The notes beneath the pieces were generated by a model. That model made no database searches and had not been told where the DNA came from. It saw only the letters and a program-made list of their open reading frames with translations. From assembly GCF_018991925.1 (NCBI RefSeq), contig NW_024737068.1, positions 8,597,837-8,661,836 on the forward strand: a stretch of DNA of 64,000 nucleotides, written 5' to 3'. Position 1 is the first letter of the stretch; every line of letters begins with the position of its first letter. Of the stretch, positions 23,457 through 34,224 are shown piece by piece. The DNA comes from Homarus americanus. Taxonomy: Eukaryota; Arthropoda; Malacostraca; Decapoda; Nephropidae. The translations under genes were made by a program, and so were the position numbers.

Positions 23457-23560
23457 ATTAACCCTTTAGAGGATAAAGTATCCTTCAGGTATTTTACTCT
23501 GGCTGACGTCAGACGACTTTATTCAGCTGAGGAGAACCATTGCCCGCTAAAGGGGTAAGG
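23457..23560. repeat. Dispersed short repeat, copy A (MITE-like)
   Basis: Begins ATTAACCCTTTAGAGGA and contains AGGTATTTTACTCTGGCTGA and CTTTATTCAGCTGAGGAGAA, ending GCTAAAGGGGTAAG. The same blocks in the same order occur at 54686-54794, where the ends form an 8-bp inverted repeat. It has no coding capacity. Confidence 0.6.
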
Positions 23561-25779
23561 TGATGTAAATTCAGAAGTAGAAATAATTTATAGCGGGAGT
23601 CACGAAGATTTGCCCTCCCCTCTTCTCTCCTTCCATCCCCCCTCCCCCACCAGTTAAGGTCTGCAGAGGATGCCTTTAATATAATAGAGTCATTCTTACT
23701 TCATATGAACTAACTTCCATAAAGTTATACCAAAGAAATAAAAAGTTATCGCTATGTTGTTAAAAAGTCTAGGCGTCTGAAGACTTGACCCTTACAGAGC
23801 ACAGGGCCAGTATCGAGTCCGCTCTTAATCCATGCGCAAACCGTCAATATATAGTCGAATTTTCGTGCATACACTTTTAACTGGAGGCGTTGTTTTGAGA
23901 AAGTTAGTACATTACTGTCCAATGATGACATCTGTGAGCTGAAGATTATTTTCATGTGTTGAGCTTACAAAAAAACCCCCACTATTTGCTATCGTGCTAA
24001 TCCGAGAAAACACACATTTGTATGTACAAAAAAAAGGCAATCGAACTGGTGAAAAGAAAAGATGAATGTGACGAAGGAAATGTTCTGGAGTCATTTCCCA
24101 AAGGAACAAAAGTAATAGTATTTTGCTTTCCGCTGCATTAAAGGAAATTCACGAACTCTATCAAGGCTTGAAAACATTTGGATGAAAAAAAATTTATTGT
24201 GCCCCTTCACCCGAAAAAAGTAAATCTCTCAGAAATTCATACTGTAGCCTATCTACTCAGTCTTCAAATGAAAATGAAAATTTGACAATCCTAACTGAAC
24301 AGAAAGATATACAGAATTCCTTTACTTCATCTTAAAAAAAGTGTGCACAACTTTGACAAGGAAATTCATATGCATTTTTTTAGCCGATCCTAGAAATAAC
24401 TTTACGAAATTGTTGCACAAAAGTATATACAGGAACCCTTACGTCCACATAATATAACTATACATTCAATTTAAACAGAAAAAATAAATAGGTCCATTAT
24501 CTGAAAATAAAGTTTGCATGTGTTGCACTGAAATACATATATATGGTACTGAAAATTAGACATGAACTCTAACTGCTATATCATAATTATAAAATGCAAT
24601 GAGAAGAAATACATATGTATGTCATCTGCACCTTAAGAAATTTCATTTATATTGTACTAAAACACATGAACCTTACCTCCATCTCAAAAACAAACACTAC
24701 AGTACTTATGCTGTTAATTAAATTTATCCATTGTAACCTAACCTAACCTAACCTAACCTAACCTAACCTAACCTACCTCCAACTTAAATCCAACAGTGTT
24801 ACAAGCCTTTATTTATCTCAGTACATGATGTTAACACCGCTAGGCTTCTTGTACTGTATGGTCCCCAGAGTTAGTAAGATGCATGTAATAAAAAATAAAT
24901 AAATACAAAGAAAGTTTGCTCCCTGATAAAGCAAGGCTCAGGATTCAAATATTATCCCGACTTTATAAAATAACGATGGAAATTTTTAACTGTTATCTTA
25001 ATGGGCATTAACTCTTATAATTATTTAAAAGTAACTTAAAATTTTGTCTTTATGGATTTTAGTAAAATTTTAACCCAACACAAATTTGGAAGTGCATATT
25101 TGAAACTGTACCCTATTGTAACCTTACCTAGTATAATTGATACAAAATATGAAGATGTTTCAAACAATTGTACTCACCACTAGATGCTTCTGAAGTTTAA
25201 CCTGTAAAACCATAAACCAGTTTTAGAAAGAAATTTTTACTTCAGAAAGCTGGTTTAAAAACTCTTGTAAAACAGTAAACCCTATCACAACACAGTAGTT
25301 GTACTTCTTTGACACTACTGCCATGATAAAAAAAACTATCACTCATTAAGAATTTTAAAGTAATTACATACTTCAGTTACTGTACCAATGGCCTTCATCC
25401 CAGATAATAATAGAAACAAATATATCATTGACTAGTTACTTGTATATGGTTTCTCACCTTTACTACTAACTAATACCACTGTCTTTAAGAAAGAAGAATA
25501 ATACTTTCAATATATATTAGAATTTACTTATAATTATGTGCTTTTTCCAAATGAACAGCAACAATGAGTAGCAGTGAGCTGATAATTTGTTTTTCTTCAA
25601 TGGAACCTTCAACAATGCTATGAATGTAACAAACCATCAATGTTCCTTCCCTTTCCTTCTTACAAAATAACAAGCAACAATATTTGACTTCACTCAGGTT
25701 AGGTTTATACTGCACTGTATAACCAATACTGTCACAGTTTACTCTCCCTGACATAAGTAACCACCTCCTGTAATTGCTG
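23561..25779. other. AT-rich, low-repeat stretch with a CCTAA tract
   Basis: Apart from the CCTAA tract at 24735-24776 the sequence is non-repetitive and AT-rich, with several short frames of 60-76 codons and no domain. The texture suits an intron or a long UTR, but no gene can be assigned. Confidence 0.4.
24735..24776. repeat. Interstitial telomeric-type repeat, CCTAA orientation
   Basis: Eight consecutive CCTAA units. Confidence 0.92.
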
Positions 25780-25784
25780 TTTCA

Positions 25785-26005
25785 ATATCTCAGTCGGGAA
25801 ATATTTTTGGTTATTGCCCTGACCACCCGGGGGTCCGTAGGTAATAGTTATAATACTAACACCAAGGTTCACAACCTTGGGACCCATGTAATATGTGAGT
25901 CAAGTTTAAAGTCCCTAACTGCTTCCATTTGGGAGCTATGGCTGAGCACAGAGACAGACAGACTCACAGACAGACATATCCTTTCTTATTAAAACATTTT
26001 AAATA
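25785..26005 (+). repeat. Probable transposon 3'-end remnant
   Basis: Contains GACCACCCGGGGGTCC, then TCAAGTTTAAAGTCCCTAAC, GGGAGCTATGGCTGAGCACA, GACAGACAGACTCACAGACA and CATATCC...TTATTAAAACATTTTAAAT. The sequence AAGTTT..AGTCC..TAGC..GGGAGATATGG followed by a CAGACAGACAGAC block is a recurrent 3'-end signature of arthropod mobile elements, recalled only as a general pattern. The family is not assigned. It directly abuts the 38-bp satellite. Confidence 0.35.
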
Positions 26006-26011
26006 TAAATA

Positions 26012-26932
26012 GTCAGACAGGCAGTTATACATGACACAGTGCTACGCACTGTCTGACGGAAGTTGTACATGACACAGTGCTACACACTGTCTGATGGCAG
26101 TTGTACATGACACAGTGCTACACACTGTCTGATGGCAGTTGTACATGACACAGTGCTACACACTGTCTGATGGCAGTTGTACATGACACAGTGCTACACA
26201 CTGTCTGATGGCAGTTGTACATGACACAGTGCTACACACTGTCTGATGGCAGTTGTACATGACACAGTGCTACACACTGTCTGATGGCAGTTGTACATGA
26301 CACAGTGCTACACACTGTCTGATGGCAGTTGTACATGACACAGTGCTACACACTGTCTGATGGCAGTTGTACATGACTAGTGCACACTGTCTGATGGCAG
26401 TTGTACATGACACAGTGCTACACACTGTCTGATGGCAGTTGTACATGACACAGTGCTACACACTGTCTGATGGCAGTTGTACATGACACAGTGCTACACA
26501 CTGTCTGATGGCAGTTGTACATGACACAGTGCTACACACTGTCTGATGGCAGTTGTACATGACACAGTGCTATACACTGTCTGATGGCAGTTGTACATGA
26601 CACAGTGCTACACACTGTCTGATGGCAGTTGTACATGACACAGTGCTACACACTGTCTGATGGCAGTTGTACATGACACAGTGCTACACACTGTCTGATG
26701 GCAGTTGTACATGACACAGTGCTACACACTGTCTGATGGCAGTTGTACATGACACAGTGCTACACACTGTCTGATGGCAGTTGTACATGACACAGTGCTA
26801 CACACTGTCTGATGGCAGTTGTACATGACACAGTGCTACACACTGTCTGATGGCAGTTGTACATGACACAGTGCTATACACTGTCTGATGGCAGTTGTAC
26901 ATGACACAGTGCTATACACTGTCTGATGTACA
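26012..26932. repeat. 38-bp satellite, about 24 copies
   Basis: Highly homogeneous tandem array. The unit contains GGCAGTTGTACATGACACAG then TGCTACACACTGTCTGAT. Within each unit CAGTG and CACTG form a short dyad around CTACA. The first copy (CTACGCACTGTCTGACGG) and one copy near 26373 with a deletion are the main deviants. There is no reading frame of note. Confidence 0.97.
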
Positions 26933-28044
26933 GCATCTAAGTTGCATTCTTACACAAATGTTTTGTGTGACATTTATTCAACTTGTGGGGATAAAAAACC
27001 CAACCACGTAGAATAACTGTTCCTGGTGTTAGTCATCTCCTCCACTATTACCTTTCTAATTCCTGATGGAGTAGAGTAATTATAAACCTTGTTAGGCGAT
27101 TAAAGACCTTAGCTGTTGAAGCGCAATAATAACAGTATAACATCAAAACATATTGCCCTTGTTTCTCTACATCAAAACATATTACCCGCTTATGGCGTGT
27201 TCACAGTACACACACAAATTTACGTAAAGAATACCTGAGTATCAATATTCTTGTGTTTAGCTTTTTGGAAGACATATTTGTCGTCAAAAAATTGAATAAC
27301 ATGATAATAGTTCGTCATAATATGTTTTCTTAATAATACTTGACATAAGTAATCTGGCGAAGATAAAAAAATTCCTTAAGAAACAGACAAAACATGGAGA
27401 AAGAATATGTTTTGTGTCACTTCTCTTTTACAATTCTTTACTTGTTCCTTATATGGAGAAGCAACTCTTGACCCATCATCCGACCTTTTAGACAGAAATT
27501 ATTGTTGTGCTCTCTGGAGATTTTTTATTTACACAAGATGGCTACCAAGTATCAACTCCTCAAGCTTTTTGTTTTTGTCTGACAGAATCTCTCAAATGGT
27601 GTGAACAGATTAAATGAACAAACAGAACACAACCTCATTCCTGAAATTACAATGGCCCCCGCAAAAATCATTTCAAATATGACATCATTGGCACCCAAAA
27701 CGTTCGTAGCTAGCAATGAGTTTTCAAGTGGCAAAATATTCTTACAGTCTGCAATGTTTCATAACTTGCCAAACGTTACCTAAATTACTACAATTATTTC
27801 CCATTTTATTCTCTTAAAATAGTACAGAACAAAACCATCCCTAATGTAAACCTGATACTAGTAACCATTGTCTCCCTCTACTCATTTCATAAGTCAAAAC
27901 TGATATCTCGCAAAATAAAGTATTCCTTTTATCTTCTATGGTAAAATTTCATCATGTAATTGCTAAGGCTGGAACAACATCTAGATTATTACCAAAATAT
28001 AGAAGAAAATACTCACTTGTGGTCTTACTGATGGTGTCATCCCA
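26933..28044. other. AT-rich unique stretch
   Basis: Short frames at 27407-27604 and 27601-27783 (plus) abut and could be remnants of one degraded reading frame, but no motif is recognisable. No gene called. Confidence 0.35.
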
Positions 28045-28440
28045 AGGTCACTAATTATCACTTAAACAAGATCACTTATTTTCTCTTAACCGATATCACT
28101 TATTTTCACTTAACCGATATCACTCATTTTCAATGTTCACTTACCCGAGATTACTTATTTTCTCTTAACTGATATCACTTATTTTTCACTTAACTGATAT
28201 CACTTATTTTCACTTAGCTGGTATCACTTATTTTCACTTATCTGGTATCACTTATTTTCACTTATTTGGTATTACTTATTTTCACTTAACTGGTATTACT
28301 TATTTTCACTTAACTGGTATCACTTATTTTCACTTGACTGGTATCACTTATTTGGTATTACTTATTTTCACTTAACTGGTATTACTTATTTTCACTTAAC
28401 TGGTTTCACTTATTTTCTCGTAACCAAGATCATTTGGTAT
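28045..28440. repeat. Degenerate 24-bp minisatellite
   Basis: About 15 copies of a 24-bp unit combining CACTTATTTTCACTTAACTG with GTAT or ATAT. Isolated related copies (TCACTTAACTGAGATACTAA, CATTTAACCGAGATCA, GAAGCGAGATCACTAA) occur at 29075-29142. Confidence 0.85.
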
Positions 28441-28479
28441 TATTTTCCTTACGATCCATAATTTCTTTAACCCAACTTT

Positions 28480-28620
28480 AGACAATTCTAAGACATTTTT
28501 CTTCTATGACGTTTCCCGGAGGTCCAGGGGACAGAGCCCCCAGGTTAGGGGTTATGTTAGGTAATTTTTTGGTCTTTTTTGAGGGAAACATCATAGAAGA
28601 AAAGTGTCTTAGAATTGTCT
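28480..28620. mobile_element. Foldback (MITE-like) element, 141 bp
   Basis: Two 38-bp inverted arms, 28480-28517 and 28583-28620, start with AGACAATTCTAAGACA and match except at two positions. They enclose a 65-bp loop containing GGTCCAGGGGACAGAGCCCC. No target-site duplication is evident. The loop word recurs at 28867-28884 without the arms. It has no coding capacity. Confidence 0.75.
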
Positions 28621-28861
28621 CCAGTAAATGGTAATCCTGGAGAGGAAGACTAACAAGAGAATGCGTTATTGGTTTCGTTAATTTTTTCCACAGATCTTCT
28701 TGGAAGATAAAAAGTAATAAAAACGATATGACACTGCAACAACCGACCTGCTCGGTCCAAGTACAATCTCATGTACAAGAAAAAAAATTAAATTACACCA
28801 TGATGCTTTCATTGATACCATATATCAAAATAAGTATAGTACAGTGTACTTTGTTTAATAT

Positions 28862-28925
28862 GGCAGGGGTCCGGGGGACAGAGCTAGGAAGTTAGGTAAG
28901 GTTGGGCAGGTTTCTTTGACAGGTT
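28862..28925. repeat. Segment related to the foldback loop
   Basis: GGGGTCCGGGGGACAGAGCT followed by GTTAGGTAAGG parallels the loop of the foldback element (GGTCCAGGGGACAGAGCC...GGTTAGGGG). Confidence 0.45.
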
Positions 28926-29424
28926 AAGTCAGGTACTATTAGGTTCTGTACATTGTCGAGTCAGTTTTTTTTTTAGTTACTATCATCCAAAGAGTCAATA
29001 GAAATAATGAACGAAACCGAACAATGCGTTCTGGAGTTAGCCAGGATTACCTAAAAATTTACCGATCATCTACGTTCACTTAACTGAGATACTAATTTTC
29101 ATTTAACCGAGATCATAAAATTATCACTGAAGCGAGATCACTAATAGTTAAGATTCGTTTTGGGTGGAATACGGAATTTCATATTTCTATTTATATAGGG
29201 AGTAGGAGCAAAAAGACAATAATAATTACGTCTCCGTCGCAACTTTATAGCTTTCGAATAATCTGACCGACATGACCCCCTAATTACCAACAATTCCGGG
29301 CAGGGCAGGGCTTTGAAATAGAGGGAAATGTGGGGTAAGATACTAAAATGAATACCAAACAAACCTTATAAAAATCTTACTTTCCTAACTTGTAAAAATC
29401 ATAAAACTATAACAAAAAACTTAC

Positions 29425-29760
29425 CTTATTCGTGTTTTCGGTGTTTAGTATGTGGTGGTGTTGATTTCGGTGTTCAGATGAGAAGAGATACTAATTATCA
29501 CGTAAGTCACACAAACACTCATTAAACATCACAAACAGTATCACTCGACTATATTATTACTTATCACACTGAAGACGTGATATTATCAATATTTTTACCA
29601 ATAAATTCTTAAATACGTTTGAGAAGTTCGTTTACATCACAGCTGTTGATCTTGGCGTAACACTTTAAACTTTTTCACCTTTACACGCCGTAGCTTTTAT
29701 GTAAGATGTTTGTAGCGTCATTATCCTAGTAAAGTTTTACAACGTAGTGGGAATCAGTTC
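29425..29760 (-). other. Candidate first exon on the minus strand
   Basis: On the minus strand a non-repetitive, stop-rich segment ends in a strong donor, AATAAG|GTAAGTTTTTTG (exon end 29425). This would suit a non-coding first exon, but there is no TATA box, initiator or downstream coding exon to confirm it. Confidence 0.2.
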
Positions 29761-31193
29761 ATGATGGAAGGTTTTGTGGGAGACAGTAACAGGTGTTGTC
29801 TGCTCGGCGGTGGCTGGTCACTGGTGTATGGTCAGTTGGTCAACACTCAGGGAACACTCATTGTCTGCTAAAGTCTTCAACCTTTTATTTATTTTATCAT
29901 TTAAAGTTTGTGTTCCGTTGTATTATATGGATAAAGAATATTAATAAAATAAATCTAAATAGATGGACAAATTAAATCTAAACGGCATCATTATATCTTT
30001 GTAATAATAAATATTTATTATCTTTTTAGGAAAATTGGTCACAAATTGATTTTTTTTAGACAGTCATAATTTAACAGTTCATTAAATATACGATCTAATG
30101 AAACATAGATGAGTTGATTTATACATAAAATATTACTATTAATACTGAAACTAATACTGATATTAATTTTATCACAACCACGGGAAACTTTTCGTGTTTA
30201 TACGACGCGCTGTGTAGTATGACAAAGACGTGGCGGTACGTCGACGTCACTCACTTGTTAAACCTGACGTAAAAATGGATTGTGAAGAAATTATTTTAGG
30301 TGGATATATGAGTCTTGTTAAGTCTACACATATAACATTATTACATGGATGGGATTTGTACATTTAGCCTCTTTATACCCTACAAACACCCTTAAAGGGG
30401 GTTAGATGACTGAACTTAGTTGGCAGCTGAGAGGATTAATGCCACATTGCCGTTAATTTTTTATTTTTTTAATTTTGTGTTACCAAATCTGAAAAATAAA
30501 GTGGTTAGAACACTTCAGGGATCCCACAGGGTGACGTCACTAAGTTTCATGAAAATCGGTAAAGCGGTTTTCCCACCTTACAGGCGTGTACTATAGAACA
30601 TAAGGCAAATGCTGGCAATTTGCAGGGCTCAATGGGCCACTGTCGTTATTATTTTTTTTAGGAACACATCATCTTAAAAAGCGATAAGTTATAATTTTTT
30701 ATGTGATCAACAACCTCTAGTACCCAAAGGTGTAACATTTTCGTAATGTACCACTGCCTGAATCATAGCTACAAATTTGATGATACACTCAGTCAGTCGC
30801 GGCCAGCTGTATATAACAATTGATCTTAACGTTCCTTGCTTCAACCAATATCATTTATGGCGCTCAGGGGTGCGTGGGTCGGGGAGATGGGGGGCGAAGG
30901 GTGAGGGTCAGAGGTCAGGGGTCAGTATCATTATAAAGTCATCCGGAAGCTTGATATGTATTGTTAAAAAAAATTATTTGGCACCTCTGAGCTACTCGGT
31001 GAGACGCGAGGTGCACAATGCAGCCTGCAGGAACGAGGAGAATATTTTAAAACTTGATATAATTTTACGCTTCACGCATCACATGGTCCAGCAAAGTTGA
31101 TGTTTACATGTTTAATTTTTTCCATATCCTTTCATAGATTAATTGGCAATATTCCGTTTGCTCCTGTCTTCGATAAAATTCCCAAATCATGAT
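29761..31193. other. Unique stretch with weak gene signals and a repeat remnant
   Basis: At 30275 an AAAAATGG start opens a 30-codon plus-strand frame (MDCEEIILGGYMSL...) with a donor-like CTT|GTTAAGT inside it. Near 30540-30575 the words AAGTTTCATGAAAATCGG and TAAAGCGGTTTT match a common 3' motif of arthropod mobile elements. GGGTCA, AGGTCA and GGGTCA half-sites spaced by one base lie at 30905-30924. No gene can be assigned. Confidence 0.3.
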
Positions 31194-31853
31194 ATAAGAA
31201 CATAAGAAAATAAGGAGTCTGCAATAGGCCGGTTGGCCTGTGCATGGCAGCTCCTGTCGAGAGTTACTACCACTCTCTATCATCCATGAATCTATCTAGC
31301 CTCCTTTTGAAACTTTACAGAGTTCCCGCACTTACTACAAAGTTGCTAAGCTTGTTCCACTCGTCCACCACCCTATTTGTGAACCAGTTTCTTCCTATCT
31401 CCCTCCTAAACCTAAACTTATCCAACTTGAATCCGTTGCTCCGAGTCCTATCCTGCTCGGATATTATAAGAACTTTATCTATATCCCCTTTATTGATTCC
31501 TTTCACCCACTTAAATACTTCTATCACATCTCCTCGCACTCTTCGTCTTTCTAGGGAATGCAAGTTAAGTTTCTTTAACCTATCCTGATATGGAAGGTTT
31601 CTAAGTCCCGGAATCATTTTTGTCATTCTTCGCTGCACCGACTCTAGTGAATTTATATCCATTCTATAATAAGGGCACCAGAACTGAACCGCATAATCGA
31701 GGTGCGGCCTGAATAGCGCAAGATATAGTTGCAATAAGACCTCTGCACTCTTGTTACTTACACTTCTAGATGTAAAACCCAATACTCTGTTTGCCTTATT
31801 TCGAACATTAACGACGCACTGTTTTCTAGGCCGTAGGTCCGGGCTTACAACTA
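31194..31853 (-). mobile_element. CR1 LINE 3' fragment, copy 2
   Basis: A 660-bp 5'-truncated CR1 on the minus strand. Sense reading starts in the late RT region (DLGV...SPDLRP, KANRVLGFTSRSV), then LALFRPHLDYAVQFWCPYYR, MDINSLESVQRRMTKMIPGL, LNLHSLERRRVRGDVIEVFK, DRTRSNGFKLDKFRFRREIG and VVDEWNKLSNFVVSAGTL. These blocks match the C-terminal part of CR1 polyproteins (PHLDY-VQFW, LERVQRRATKMI, LFSLEKRRLRGD). One premature TAA at 31315-31317 replaces a Glu codon just before the SFK...RLD block. The 3' end on the minus strand carries TTATTTTCTTATGTTCTTAT. Frame integrity over more than 155 codons suggests a younger insertion than copy 1. Confidence 0.95.
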
Positions 31854-32639
31854 CCCCTAGGTGGAAGATTATGATGTAGGCAGTGGCTGTTGATTAATTA
31901 TAAGTCTATTAGCTTCTGTTTAATGCCTAGGCCCTAGAGGATTTAGATGAGCTTATTATACGCCGCTAGACTTTAATATTAAGAGTACTGTATCCGCTAT
32001 CATGATGTGTGGTGGTACTGCTCGTAGACGCCTCACCTAAGTCTTGACTCCTTTATGTATTTTCAGTTTATGGTTGCTGCATTTCTTAATAAAGAATTAA
32101 CGCACACACACACACACACCTTATTAAGACCCTTCATACACACCTTATGGATCACTCATCTACTTCAGCTCAACAAGGAGAAAGAAAAGTATAAGTAAAA
32201 GACTTAATTTAAACACACAAGAACCTATCAGCGCGCCATTCATTTGTAAATACATTTGTCCAGGTACAAAGCGAGACGTCAGGCGGCCACAAAAGGTGGA
32301 CTCCAGCCTCTGATGGACTCCTACTGGACACCCCAGCTCTCTCTCTTAGAATCCTGGACCGGGTTTCTCAAAGGTTCGTAAGATAGAATTATTCTCCTGG
32401 CTTAAAAATTACACCCATGGATGTAACTCTGATTTAAAGCAACAATAACATATACAAAATGGCTTCATAACTACACTAAGACTCTATTAGATACGTTCAC
32501 TTAACACCATTTTGGTAGGAGGAAAAAATATTAACGTTAAGGACTTCTTTTGTTAGTTCCTGGACCGAGAAGACAAAAGGACGCTTCCCAAAACCCACAG
32601 ACGGTGACCATGGGCTCAGGTGGGACTGACCACACGTTG
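31854..32639. other. Unique stretch, no gene recognised
   Basis: Contains a short CA run (32104-32120) and otherwise non-repetitive sequence with no supported frame. Confidence 0.5.
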
Positions 32640-33115
32640 GGAGGGGAAGGAGGGGGTAGGGGCAGGAGGGAGGGGGGAGGGGGGTAATGGGAGGGGAAGT
32701 GTGGTTTAGAGGTGGAGAGAGGGATGGGCATGTGGGAGGTGGGAAACTGTGCTGGGGATGGGTGATGATGGAGGGGGTGGGTGGGTGAGTCGGATGGATG
32801 ATAGTAAGGGGGATGGAATGGGTGATCGAGCAGTCTGGGGAAAAGATGAGGAAGTTTTATGGGTAGGAGAGACGGGGAATGTAGTTAGGAATGAGAAGTA
32901 ATGAGAAGGAATGAGGCATGCGGTCTATGGGGAAGGGGAATGAGTAGTATAGAGAAAAAGGAGAAGGAATGTGTAGTGTAGAGAAGAAGAAGGAGGAAAG
33001 AGGAGTATGGAGAAGGAGGGGCAAATGAAGAATATGGATAAGAGGAAAGAAGAATAAGGAGTAAAGGAAGGAGGAATGAATGGTGTAGAAAAGAGAAAGG
33101 AAGAATGAGAAAATA
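32640..33115. repeat. G-rich then GA-rich purine tracts
   Basis: GGGAGGGG-type sequence with several G4-capable runs at 32640-32790, then GGATGG units, then GAAGGAATGA-like purine-rich sequence at 32880-33115. Confidence 0.7.
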
Positions 33116-34224
33116 ACATTCACATCTCCTCCTTAACAAGTAAACACTTACCTCCATCAAGAGTCACTGTGAGGTCTAACCTGAGTAATACATAAATAGA
33201 CAATGTAACCACAACCTCCTAATTAACTCCTTAATTAATTACCTAAGTCAAAATTAGTTACTCTAATTACACTTCTCACTAATTAATCGCTAAGTATACT
33301 CTAAATTCTCAATTAATTATCACTAATATCAATATAAACACCTAATTTAGTCTTTAATTATCACTCAATCAAAATAACTAAAAACATCTAAAAACTCTCA
33401 TTTGTTAATCACCAAAATCAACACCAATTCCTAAATTACTTGTTAATTATCGGTCACCAAGCCATCCTTATCTCTTTATCTAAAACAGGATTTATTCTGA
33501 ACACATTCCCGAATCCCCAGAAGGCAGGAGATTTCCCCCCAAAAGAAGTGGGATCAGCCGCAGTCAAGCTAGAATGTTGGGAGCGGCGCCTCACCTACCT
33601 ACCAGTAATCCCTTGTCTTTACCTACCTGCCTCGCGCTCACCTTAATTACTTTGGTTCGTCTTCATTTTCGACTCAAGTCAGAGCCTGTGAGGTTTAGTT
33701 TCTTGTGTGTATGTATGTAGAGAGATTATACACAAACACACCAAAACAATGTTACAAAAATACCCACAAACAACATTTTTCTTGTATCTAATAGAAATAA
33801 ACTCACCAGTCTTTTTGAAACTGGGACAATACTGGACCTTTTCTCCCTCCCTTGTGTGCCAAATCACCCTTTTACTTACCCTATTGTAGGTGTGAAAATA
33901 AGGAGACTCTTTATTCTTTGTGGGCGAAGGTTTAAGAGGGGGGAGGGGGGTATGTAGTCACCTCTAAAGGCGCGATAATAAACAATCTCTTATGGTGTTT
34001 TGGTAGTGGTGCTAATAGTGTTTGTATTTAGCTTTTGTTAGCTTTTGTGGTCGTGTATTGTGCGTGCGTCATCATACGTCTGCTACCCTTTTTAGTGTAC
34101 GTTAAGGTCCTTTAGTTCTTTTGTGTAGTTTAATGGTGTACACTAATAAGCTTTGTACGTGTGCTGTCGTGTATATTAGTTCCTTTAATTTGAATTTCAT
34201 TATGTACGTACAGGGGATGTATAC
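33116..34224. other. AT-rich unique stretch
   Basis: 33180-33435 is rich in TAATTA words (AATTAACTCCTTAATTAATT-like). The rest is unique. Short frames at 33440-33646 and 33707-33889 have no recognisable domain. Confidence 0.45.

Noticed and set aside
24000..25780. 3' UTR or intron of a host gene
   Set aside because: The texture fits, but there is no adjoining coding exon, so it cannot be claimed.
26012..26932. Regular direct repeats as a CRISPR array
   Set aside because: Repeats are directly tandem with no unique spacers, the host is eukaryotic and no Cas-like gene is present. The same holds for the 25-, 29-, 32-, 43- and 52-bp arrays.
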